Source: Actinophytocola oryzae (GTDB lineage Bacteria > Actinomycetota > Actinomycetes > Mycobacteriales > Pseudonocardiaceae). Taken from it: 64,000 bases of DNA. The translations under genes were made by a program, and so were the position numbers. Shown here piece by piece: positions 57,451-64,000 of this stretch (positions within the stretch are counted from its first letter, which is position 1; every line of letters begins with the position of its first letter). Below the pieces are notes generated by a model, which did no database searches, was not told the origin of the DNA, and worked only from the letters and a program-made list of their open reading frames with translations. The stretch lies in assembly GCF_004364325.1 (NCBI RefSeq), contig NZ_SOCP01000002.1:62001-126000 (forward strand). The letters run 5' to 3'.

Positions 57451-58650
57451 ATGGCGTCGACGCACGCGGATGTCGCCGTTGTCGGTGGTGGGATCATCGG
57501 CAGCTGTGTTGCCTTCTACCTCGCGAAGAGGGGTGCGGACGTCGTCGTGCTCGATCCGGCGCCGGGTCAGGGAGCCTCGGCAGGCAACGCGGGAATGTTG
57601 GTGCCGAGCCAGTCCGTCCCGTTCGCGAACCTGACCACGGTGGGGGCGTGGCTCGGCGCGCTGGCCCACCGCGACAGCGCCATCAGCTTCCGCCGCCCGC
57701 TGTCGCTGAACCTGTTGCCGTGGTTCGCGCACCTCATGATCGAAGCCCGTCCCGGTCGGAGCAGGCGCACCACCGAACTGCTGTACCACCTGGCCCGTCG
57801 GAGCCTCCAGCTCTACGGGGAACTGGTTGACACAGAAGGGATCGACCTGCCCCTACGGTCGGCCGGTTCGCTGCGGGTGTTCCGCAGCGCGTCCGGACTC
57901 CTGCGCCAGTACCCGGTGTTGCGCACGCTGGCCGGCTTCGGTGCCGAGTTCGAACTGTTGGGGCCCCGTGCCCTGCGGCGGGCCGAACCGGCACTGCACA
58001 CGGGACTGGCCGGCGCGGTCGACTTTCCCGGTGACCGCAGCCTCGATCCTTCGCGGACCACACACGCCATCGCCGACGCCGCCCGGGCTCGGGGCGCGCG
58101 GTTCCAGGCCGACCGTGTCCTCGGGGCCCGGCGCACGGGCGGGCGGGTCGAGTCGGTGACCACCGACCGCGGCACGGTCCGGGCCCGCTGGTTCGTCGTC
58201 GCCGCCGGTGCGGCCAGTGCGCGGGTCGGGCGGCTCCTGGGGGTCCGGCTGCCGGTGCGGCCCGGCTACGGCTGGAGCCTCACCTATCCGACCGATCACC
58301 CCCTCCTGCGGCACGCCGTGATGCTGGAAGAGGACCACGTGGTGATCAACTCCCGGGAACGCTCGGTGCGGTTGACCACCGGGATGGAGTTCGGCGGCAC
58401 CACGCACGACGAGCCGCGCGCCGGCGCCGCCCCGTGGCTCGACGCCGTGGCCCGGTCCTACGTGCCCACGCTGCCTGCCCGCGAGACCGCGGCGGCACCC
58501 TGGCGCGGCGCCCGACCGATGACGCCGTCCGGCGTTCCGCGCGTCGCCCGTGTCGGCGCGAACGTCGTCGCCGCCACCGGCCACGGCACGTTGGGCATGA
58601 CGCTGGGCCCCGTGACCGGGCAGCTGGTCAGCGCGCTCGTCACGCCCTGA
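57451..58650 (+). CDS. FAD-dependent amino-acid oxidoreductase (DAO family)
   Basis: The 399-residue protein has the FAD loop VVGGGIIGSCVAFYLAKRGADVVVLD, GASAGNAGMLVPSQ, RPGYGWSLTYP and the C-terminal ATGHGTLGMTLGPVTGQLV. This is the DadA/glycine-oxidase/D-hydroxyproline dehydrogenase group. It would oxidise a secondary or D-amino acid to the imine. It starts the operon that includes a proline-racemase-like epimerase, matching hydroxyproline-type chemistry. ATG 57451 follows GGGAATGGGG. Confidence 0.88.
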   Translation: MASTHADVAVVGGGIIGSCVAFYLAKRGADVVVLDPAPGQGASAGNAGMLVPSQSVPFANLTTVGAWLGALAHRDSAISFRRPLSLNLLPWFAHLMIEARPGRSRRTTELLYHLARRSLQLYGELVDTEGIDLPLRSAGSLRVFRSASGLLRQYPVLRTLAGFGAEFELLGPRALRRAEPALHTGLAGAVDFPGDRSLDPSRTTHAIADAARARGARFQADRVLGARRTGGRVESVTTDRGTVRARWFVVAAGAASARVGRLLGVRLPVRPGYGWSLTYPTDHPLLRHAVMLEEDHVVINSRERSVRLTTGMEFGGTTHDEPRAGAAPWLDAVARSYVPTLPARETAAAPWRGARPMTPSGVPRVARVGANVVAATGHGTLGMTLGPVTGQLVSALVTP

Positions 58651-58686
58651 CCGGCTCCGTCCATTCGCGACACTCGGAGAGAACCC

Positions 58687-59715
58687 GTGAACGATCTGCA
58701 CGAACGGATAGTGGTGGGCGACGCGCACAACGACCTGCTGGCCATCGTGGCCCTGCGCGACCCGGACCGCTGGGGGAGCTACTTTCGCGACCACTGGTAC
58801 CCGCAGCTGGTCGCCGGCGGGGTGAACCTCCAGGTACTTCCCATCATGATCGACCGCGAGTTCCGGCCCGAGGGCGCGCTGCGGCGCACCCTGCGCATGG
58901 TCGAGGCCGCGCACCGGATCGCCCAGCAGAACGCCGACGTCGTCGCCCTGTGCCGATCGGGGGCCGACATCGACGCCGCGCTCGCCGCACACCGGGTCGC
59001 ACTGGTCCTCGCGCTGGAGGGGTGCGCGCAGCTGGACGAGGACGTCGAGCTGCTGGCGACCATGGTCCGGCTCGGCGTGCGCATGGTGTCGCTCACCCAC
59101 TTCGGTCGCACCGCGCTGGCCGACGGCTCGGCCGAACAGGACACCGGTAGCAGGCTCTCCCGGGCCGGGGCGGCGGCGATCGCGCTGCTCGACCGGCTCG
59201 ACGTCCTCGTCGACGTGTCCCATCTCAACCCGGCGGGTGTCGACCACGTTCTCGAGCTCACCACGCGGCCGGTCGTCGCGAGCCACTCGGCGGCGTTCGC
59301 TTTGCGTGCCCACCACCGGAACCTGACCGACGACCAGCTCCGGGCCATCGCCGCCACCGGTGGGGTGATCTGCCTGAACCTCTACGCCGGCTACCTGACC
59401 GAGGACGAACCCACGATCGACCACGTCGTCGACCACATCGTCCACATCGGACGGATTGCCGGTGAGGACCACGTCGGCATCGGCTCCGACTTCGTCGCCG
59501 AGCTGTTCGCGGAGACGGTGCCGGCCTGGCACCGCCCGCTGATCGTCGAGGGCACCGACGGCGAACGGCTCGTGCCAGGGCTGTTCGGCCCCGCCGGCCT
59601 GCCCCACCTCACCACCGCTCTGCTCGGCAGGGGCCTGTCCGAGTCCTTCGTCACGAAGGTCATGGGCGGCAACCTGCTGCGCCTGCTCCACAACCGACAC
59701 TCCGGAAAGGACTGA
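58687..59715 (+). CDS. Membrane dipeptidase family (peptidase M19)
   Basis: The 342-residue TIM-barrel metallopeptidase has the metal pair in VGDAHNDLLA (His15, Asp17), LALEGC with the bridging Glu, DVSHLNPAGV, ASHSAAFAL and GIGSDFVAE. M19 enzymes hydrolyse dipeptides, often with a C-terminal D-residue, and some process natural products. GTG 58687 follows GGAGAG. Placement in an amino-acid operon suggests cleavage or trimming of a dipeptide intermediate. Confidence 0.9.
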   Translation: MNDLHERIVVGDAHNDLLAIVALRDPDRWGSYFRDHWYPQLVAGGVNLQVLPIMIDREFRPEGALRRTLRMVEAAHRIAQQNADVVALCRSGADIDAALAAHRVALVLALEGCAQLDEDVELLATMVRLGVRMVSLTHFGRTALADGSAEQDTGSRLSRAGAAAIALLDRLDVLVDVSHLNPAGVDHVLELTTRPVVASHSAAFALRAHHRNLTDDQLRAIAATGGVICLNLYAGYLTEDEPTIDHVVDHIVHIGRIAGEDHVGIGSDFVAELFAETVPAWHRPLIVEGTDGERLVPGLFGPAGLPHLTTALLGRGLSESFVTKVMGGNLLRLLHNRHSGKD

Positions 59716-59716
59716 C

Positions 59717-60517
59717 ATGGACAACGCGAACGCACTGTCGCCCCAGCAGATCGACGAGTACCGGACCACGGGCTACCTCGTCCAGGAACGCGTCTTCGAC
59801 GAGGACGAGGTGACGTGGCTGCAGGCCGAGGCCGCGCGGGAGTTCGCCGCGGGCGGTGAGCGGGTCACGGTCGAGGAGGGCACCGACATCGTCCGCGGCG
59901 TGCACGGCTGCCACCTGTACACCGAGGCGTTCGGCCGACTCGTCCGCTCGCCCCGGCTGCTCCCGGTCGCCGAGCAGCTACTGGACGACGACGTCTACGT
60001 GCACCAGTTCAAGATCAATGCCAAGCGGGCCTTCAAGGGCGAGGTGTGGGAGTGGCACCAGGACTACACGTTCTGGCACCACGAGGACGGGATGCCCGCG
60101 CCCCGCGCGCTGACCGCCGCGATCTTCCTCGACGAGGTGACCGAGTTCAACGGCCCGCTCACCTTCGTCCCCGGCGGCCACGACGACGGCATGATCGACA
60201 CCGAGGTCAACGGCGAGGGCTGGGCCGGCACCCTGGCCGCGAGCCTCAAGTACTCGGTCGACATCGACACGATGCGCAAGCTGATCGAGCGCAACGGCAT
60301 GGCCGCGCCGAAGGGCCCGCGCGGCTCGGTCCTCTGGTTCGACGCCAACATCCCGCACAGCTCGGTGCCGAACATCTCCCCGTTCGACCGCGGTCTGCTG
60401 CTGATCACCTACAACAGCGTGGCGAACAGGATCGACCTCGCCCGCGGCACCCGGCCCGAGTGGCTCGCCGCTCGCGACTTCACGCCTCTGACCGCCCTGC
60501 ACTCGATGTCGTCCTGA
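59717..60517 (+). CDS. PhyH-family Fe(II)/2-oxoglutarate dioxygenase (ectoine-hydroxylase-like)
   Basis: The 266-residue protein has the metal triad in WHQDYTFW (HxD) and IPHSSVPN (distal His), and FDRGLLLITYN with the 2-oxoglutarate Arg. WEWHQDYTFWHHEDGMP-, followed by FNGPLTFVPGGH, recalls ectoine and amino-acid hydroxylases. It would hydroxylate an amino acid or imino acid. The start is one base after the dipeptidase stop. Confidence 0.9.
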   Translation: MDNANALSPQQIDEYRTTGYLVQERVFDEDEVTWLQAEAAREFAAGGERVTVEEGTDIVRGVHGCHLYTEAFGRLVRSPRLLPVAEQLLDDDVYVHQFKINAKRAFKGEVWEWHQDYTFWHHEDGMPAPRALTAAIFLDEVTEFNGPLTFVPGGHDDGMIDTEVNGEGWAGTLAASLKYSVDIDTMRKLIERNGMAAPKGPRGSVLWFDANIPHSSVPNISPFDRGLLLITYNSVANRIDLARGTRPEWLAARDFTPLTALHSMSS

Positions 60518-60524
60518 GGACGCG

Positions 60525-61280
60525 ATGACGACCTCACTCGCGCACCGCGTCGCCGTGGTGACGGGCGCCTCGTCCGGGATCGGCGCGGCCACCGCCCTGG
60601 CGTTGTCGGCGGCCGGGGCCCGCGTCGCACTGCTCGCCCGGGGCTCGGCCGCGCTGGCTGGGGTCGCGTCGACCCTGCCCGGCGAGTCGCTGCCGGTGCC
60701 GACCGACGTCGCCGACGACGCCCAGGTGGCGGCGGCCATGGACCGCGTGGTGGCGAGGTGGGGTGTGCCCGACCTCGTCGTCACCTCGGCCGGGGTGTCC
60801 CACCCGGCACCGCTTTCCGGGCTCACCCCGGAGCTGTGGCGGGAGACCGTCGACGTCAACCTGTCCGGCACGTTCTACGTCGCCCGCGAGGCCGGCCTGC
60901 GCATGCGGGCGGTCGGCGTCACCGGGGACATCGTCACGGTCGGCTCCGAGCTGTCGGTGATCGGCATGGCCTCCTACGTCGCCTACTGCGCGGCGAAGGC
61001 CGGCGTGCTCGGCCTCACCCGTGCCCTCGCGGCCGAGCTCGCGCCGCTGGTCAGGGTGAACGCCGTCTGCCCCGGGCCGGTCGACACGCCGATGCTCGCC
61101 GCGGAGTTCGCCGCCGAGGGCGACGCCAGCACGGCACGGGCGGAGACCGTCGCCCGCGTCCCGTTGGGACGGTTGGCCACCGCGGACGAGGTCGCGGCGG
61201 CGGTGTGCTACCTCGTCGCCCCCACCACCTACGCCACCGGAACGGTGTTGAACCTGGACGGCGGCACCACCTGCGTCTGA
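60525..61280 (+). CDS. SDR oxidoreductase
   Basis: The 251-residue SDR is complete: VTGASSGIGAATALALSAAGARVALLAR (Arg at strand two, favouring NADPH), NLSGTFYVA, SELSVIG and YVAYCAAKAGVLGLT with Tyr and Lys, PGPVDTP. It may interconvert the hydroxyl made by the neighbouring dioxygenase and a ketone. It is spaced seven bases from the dioxygenase. Confidence 0.9.
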   Translation: MTTSLAHRVAVVTGASSGIGAATALALSAAGARVALLARGSAALAGVASTLPGESLPVPTDVADDAQVAAAMDRVVARWGVPDLVVTSAGVSHPAPLSGLTPELWRETVDVNLSGTFYVAREAGLRMRAVGVTGDIVTVGSELSVIGMASYVAYCAAKAGVLGLTRALAAELAPLVRVNAVCPGPVDTPMLAAEFAAEGDASTARAETVARVPLGRLATADEVAAAVCYLVAPTTYATGTVLNLDGGTTCV

Positions 61281-61290
61281 GAGGAAGTCC

Positions 61291-62292
61291 ATGCGTGCCA
61301 ACAGGATCGTGCACACCGTCGAGTCGCACACCGAGGGCATGCCGACGCGCGTCGTGGTCGGCGGCGTCGGCGCGCTCCCCGGCGTGACCATGGCGCAGCG
61401 CCGGTGCTACGCCGTCGAGCACCGCGACGACCTGCGCGCCCTGCTGGTCCGCGAACCCCGAGGGCACGCCGCGATGTGCGCGGCGCTCCTGCAACCACCC
61501 GCACGGCCCGACGCCGACGCCGGCGTGCTCTACCTCGAACACGCCGGCTGGCTGCCGCTGTGCGGTCACGGCACGATCGGGGTCGCGACCGTCCTCGTGG
61601 AGACGGGCATGGTCGAGGTGGCCGAGCCCACCACGACGGTGCGCCTGGACACCGCGGCCGGCTTGGTGGTGGCGGAGGTCGCCGTCTCCGGCGGTGTCGC
61701 GCGATCGGTGACGATCGACAGCGTGCCGTCGTTCGTGCTGGAGCGCGACCGCGAGGTCACGGTCACCGGCGTCGGCCCCGTGCGCTGCGACATCGCCTAC
61801 GGCGGCAACTTCTACGCCATCGCCGAGCTCGCCGACCTGGGTGTCCCCTTCGAACCCGGTGCCCGGCAACGGATCGTGGACGTCGGTATGTCCATCATGG
61901 ACGAGATCAACGCGGCGGGCCCGCCGGTCCACCCCGAGGACCCGTCGATCGTGGGCTGCGACCACGTCTACCTCGCCGCCCCCGGTTCTACGGCGCTCCG
62001 GTCCCGCCACGCCATGGTCATCCGGCCCGGCTTCCTCGACCGGTCGCCGTGCGGGACCGGGACCGGGGCGCGCATGGCCCAGCTGCACGCCCGCGGGGAG
62101 CTGGAAATCGGCCGGGAGTTCCGCAACGAGTCGTTCCTCGGCACGCACTTCACCGGCACACTGGTCGCCGAGCGCCGGGTCGGCGAGCACCGGGCCGTGC
62201 TGCCCCGGATCACCGGCCGGGCCTGGCTGACCGGGACGGCGCAGCTCGTCCGCGACCCGGACGACCCGTTCCCGACCGGTTTCGAACTCTGA
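61291..62292 (+). CDS. Proline racemase / 4-hydroxyproline epimerase family protein
   Basis: The 333-residue enzyme keeps both catalytic cysteines: Cys91 in LPLCGHGTIG and Cys254 in DRSPCGTGTGAR. The two-cysteine arrangement indicates a racemase or epimerase, not the dehydratase variants that lose one. Typical substrates are proline and 4-hydroxyproline; the PPVHPEDPSI and GCDHVYL segments fit the hydroxyproline epimerase group. Together with the FAD oxidase this resembles the first steps of hydroxyproline metabolism. Confidence 0.9.
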   Translation: MRANRIVHTVESHTEGMPTRVVVGGVGALPGVTMAQRRCYAVEHRDDLRALLVREPRGHAAMCAALLQPPARPDADAGVLYLEHAGWLPLCGHGTIGVATVLVETGMVEVAEPTTTVRLDTAAGLVVAEVAVSGGVARSVTIDSVPSFVLERDREVTVTGVGPVRCDIAYGGNFYAIAELADLGVPFEPGARQRIVDVGMSIMDEINAAGPPVHPEDPSIVGCDHVYLAAPGSTALRSRHAMVIRPGFLDRSPCGTGTGARMAQLHARGELEIGREFRNESFLGTHFTGTLVAERRVGEHRAVLPRITGRAWLTGTAQLVRDPDDPFPTGFEL

Positions 62293-62298
62293 GCCACG

Positions 62299-63201
62299 AT
62301 GACCACCGGCTCCCTGTGGCGGTTCCTGCTCGTGGCCCTGCTGGGCGGGATCAGCTTCCCCATGCTCAAGCTGACGCTCGCGGGCGTGACCCCGGCCCAG
62401 CTGGTGTTCGGCCGCCTGCTGCTCGGCGCGGTGGTGCTGCTGGTCCTGGCCGGCGTGCGCGGTGTGCGGCTGCCGCGTCCCGGCGGCGTGTGGGGCCATG
62501 TGGTCGTGGCCGCGCTGCTGGGCAACGTGGTGCCCTTCATGCTGCTGTCCCACGGCGAACGCACGACCGACGCCGCGGTCGCCGGCATCCTGGTCGGCAG
62601 CACCCCGCTGCTCACCCTGGCGCTGGCGGCGGTGGCGCTGCCGACCGAGTCGGTCACCCGGCGCAAGGTGATCGGCCTGCTGACGGGCTTCTGCGGGCTC
62701 GTGGTGGTGCTCGACCCGTGGCACCGGCCCATCGGCTCCCTCGGCGGGCAGCTGGCCTGCCTGGGCGCGGCCCTGTGCTACGCGCTGTACTTCCTCCACA
62801 TCCGCAGGTACCTCTCGCCGCTGGGGCTCGCCCCGGTGTCGCTGATCGCCGCGCAGCTGTGCGCGGCCACCGTGCTCCAGGCGCCGCCGGTGCTGGTGGA
62901 GGGGGCCACGCCGCACCTCACCGGCGAGGTCGTGGCCGGCATGGTGATCCTCGGCCTGCTCTGCACGGGGCTGGGCTACACGCAGCTGTTCCGGCTCATC
63001 GGCGAGGTCGGGGCGGCCACGGCGTCCGCGGTCAACTACCTCGAGCCGGTCTTCTCCGCGCTGATCAGCACCGTCCTGTTGGGAGAGTCGCTCACCTGGA
63101 CCATGCTGGCCGGTGGCGCGGTGCTGCTCGGCGGCCTGGCCTACGCGGAGAACCGGCTCCGGCGACCGCGGTGGTCCGGCGTCGCCGGGGAGGTCCCGTG
63201 A
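62299..63201 (+). CDS. EamA-family DMT transporter
   Basis: The 300-residue protein has ten hydrophobic segments arranged as two EamA repeats (LLGGISFPMLKLTLAGVTPAQL and LVEGATPHLTGEVVAGMVILGLL). EamA proteins commonly export amino acids or related metabolites. Its stop overlaps the next GTG (GTGA), so the export of the operon product is likely. ATG 62299 lies six bases after the epimerase stop. Confidence 0.9.
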   Translation: MTTGSLWRFLLVALLGGISFPMLKLTLAGVTPAQLVFGRLLLGAVVLLVLAGVRGVRLPRPGGVWGHVVVAALLGNVVPFMLLSHGERTTDAAVAGILVGSTPLLTLALAAVALPTESVTRRKVIGLLTGFCGLVVVLDPWHRPIGSLGGQLACLGAALCYALYFLHIRRYLSPLGLAPVSLIAAQLCAATVLQAPPVLVEGATPHLTGEVVAGMVILGLLCTGLGYTQLFRLIGEVGAATASAVNYLEPVFSALISTVLLGESLTWTMLAGGAVLLGGLAYAENRLRRPRWSGVAGEVP

Positions 63202-63782
63202 GCGCGGCGGCGTGGGTGCGCGCGGCGGTCGCCGACCTGGACATGATCCGCGCGCGTGACCCGTCGTGCGCCTCGCGGACCGAGGCGTTGCTGCACCCCG
63301 CGCTGCCGGCGATCTGGACCTACCGGGTGGCGCACCGGCTGCACCGCCGCGGCCTGCGCCGCACGGCCCGGTTCCTGTCCGGCCTGGCCCGGGTGCTCTG
63401 CGGCGGCATCGAGATCCACCCTGGCGCGCGGATCGGCCGCGGCTTCTTCATCGACCACGGCACCGGCGTGGTGATCGGCGAGACCGCGGTGATCGGCGAC
63501 GACGTCACGATCTTCCACCAGGTCACGCTCGGCGCGGTCGGCTGGTGGCACGACCGGGCCCGGCCCGCAGGCGCGCGCAGGCACCCGCTGGTCGGGGACC
63601 GGGTGGTGATCGGCGCGAACGCCACGCTGCTGGGCCCGATCACCGTCGGCCCCGACAGCGTCGTCGGCGCGCAGGCCCTGGTGATCGACGACGTGCCGGG
63701 CGGGTCCCGGATCCTCGCCCCGCCTGCCGGGCCGTACCGCCTGCGCACCACGGCCGTCGTCGTCAACTTCCCGACCTGGTGA
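63198..63782 (+). CDS. Serine O-acetyltransferase
   Basis: The 194-residue hexapeptide transferase has RVLCGGIEIHPGARIGRGFFIDHGTGVVIGETAVIGDDVTI and the catalytic-His loop HQVTLGAVG; GANATLLGPITVG continues the left-handed helix. It lacks the long N-terminal extension of housekeeping CysE (about 270 residues) and the C-terminal inhibitory tail, as in short actinobacterial forms. It makes O-acetylserine, probably for the PLP enzyme encoded next. Confidence 0.88.
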   Translation: MSAAAWVRAAVADLDMIRARDPSCASRTEALLHPALPAIWTYRVAHRLHRRGLRRTARFLSGLARVLCGGIEIHPGARIGRGFFIDHGTGVVIGETAVIGDDVTIFHQVTLGAVGWWHDRARPAGARRHPLVGDRVVIGANATLLGPITVGPDSVVGAQALVIDDVPGGSRILAPPAGPYRLRTTAVVVNFPTW

Positions 63783-63810
63783 ACCCCGACAAATCGACAC
63801 GGAGGCATGT

Positions 63811-64000
63811 GTGACGACCACGACCCGGCGTTCCCCGGTGGACTCGTTCGCCGACCTGATCGGCGGCACCCCGTTGGTGCGGCTGGACTTCGGCGCCGAC
63901 GCGGTGGCGACCGTCTACGCCAAGCTTGAGTCGGTCAACCCGCTGGCGAGCGTCAAGGACCGCACCGCGCTGTTCATGATCGAGGGTGCCGAGCGGCGCG
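63811..64000 (+). CDS. Cysteine-synthase-family PLP enzyme, 3' truncated
   Basis: The first 63 residues are present: VDSFADLIGGTPLVRLDFGADAV and NPLASVKDRTALFMI, where the Lys in SVKDR is the PLP lysine. This is the CysK/CBS family that replaces the acetyl group of O-acetylserine. GTG 63811 follows GGAGG at 63801-63805. Next to a dedicated serine acetyltransferase it may be a true cysteine synthase, or a beta-substituting enzyme like DcsD or SbnA making a non-protein amino acid. The rest lies beyond the window. Confidence 0.88.
   Translation, partial: MTTTTRRSPVDSFADLIGGTPLVRLDFGADAVATVYAKLESVNPLASVKDRTALFMIEGAERR

Overview
The window is high-GC DNA with strong G/C third-position bias, many GTG starts and ATGA/GTGA stop-start overlaps, F420-dependent chemistry and CYP/ferredoxin pairs. 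This points to an actinomycete, most likely a Pseudonocardiales member (Amycolatopsis, Saccharothrix or Lentzea type); the genus is inference. No rRNA, tRNA, CRISPR array or intact insertion sequence was seen.

Region 1 (1-25.8 kb) is a catabolic block built on acyl-CoA chemistry. It holds an F420-type LLM oxidoreductase, two crotonases, two thiolases, an acyl-CoA ligase, SDRs, two CaiB/BaiF CoA-transferases, a DUF35-thiolase fusion resembling steroid side-chain retro-aldolases, an amidohydrolase, a CYP with a small 3Fe-4S ferredoxin, a double-hotdog hydratase and five acyl-CoA dehydrogenases, four of them in two pairs that look heteromeric. A tandem-duplicated GntR/FCD regulator sits inside the block, and an AT-rich motif recurs at its promoters. 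The likely role is degradation of a steroid-, terpenoid- or alicyclic-type carboxylate; the substrate is not determined.

Region 2 (25.8-36 kb) is mixed: a metal/redox module (small membrane protein, Tat-exported multicopper oxidase, ZIP transporter), msrB-msrA, a cyclopropane-fatty-acid synthase, a NarL-type two-component system, an alpha/beta-hydrolase lipoprotein and a bicovalent FAD oxidase.

Region 3 (36.3-53.4 kb) is the highlight, a biosynthetic gene cluster. An LmbU-family regulator, an SDR with a missing catalytic Tyr and an Rrf2/MFS pair precede one long tightly overlapped operon. The operon encodes class II DAHP synthase, salicylate synthase, a KASIII-like acyltransferase, a salicyl-AMP ligase, an aryl carrier protein, five cupin genes, a GMC oxidoreductase, a DegT aminotransferase, a 2-epi-5-epi-valiolone synthase fused to a cupin, a VOC epimerase and a last cupin. 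The logic is salicylate on a carrier protein transferred to a C7N aminocyclitol, which predicts a salicylamide of a cyclitol/epoxyquinone of the epoxyquinomicin type. A 17-bp palindrome occurs only before the SDR and before the operon among the promoter regions read, and is a likely LmbU-type operator.

Region 4 (53.4-57.4 kb) is decayed border DNA: a frameshifted IS3-family transposase remnant, a membrane protein, an orphan glycosyltransferase, fused remnants of a ligase and a dehydrogenase, and a lipoprotein. Region 5 (57.4-64 kb, running off the end) is a second compact operon for amino-acid chemistry: a FAD amino-acid oxidase, M19 dipeptidase, PhyH-type dioxygenase, SDR, proline-racemase-like epimerase, EamA exporter, serine acetyltransferase and a cysteine-synthase-like enzyme.
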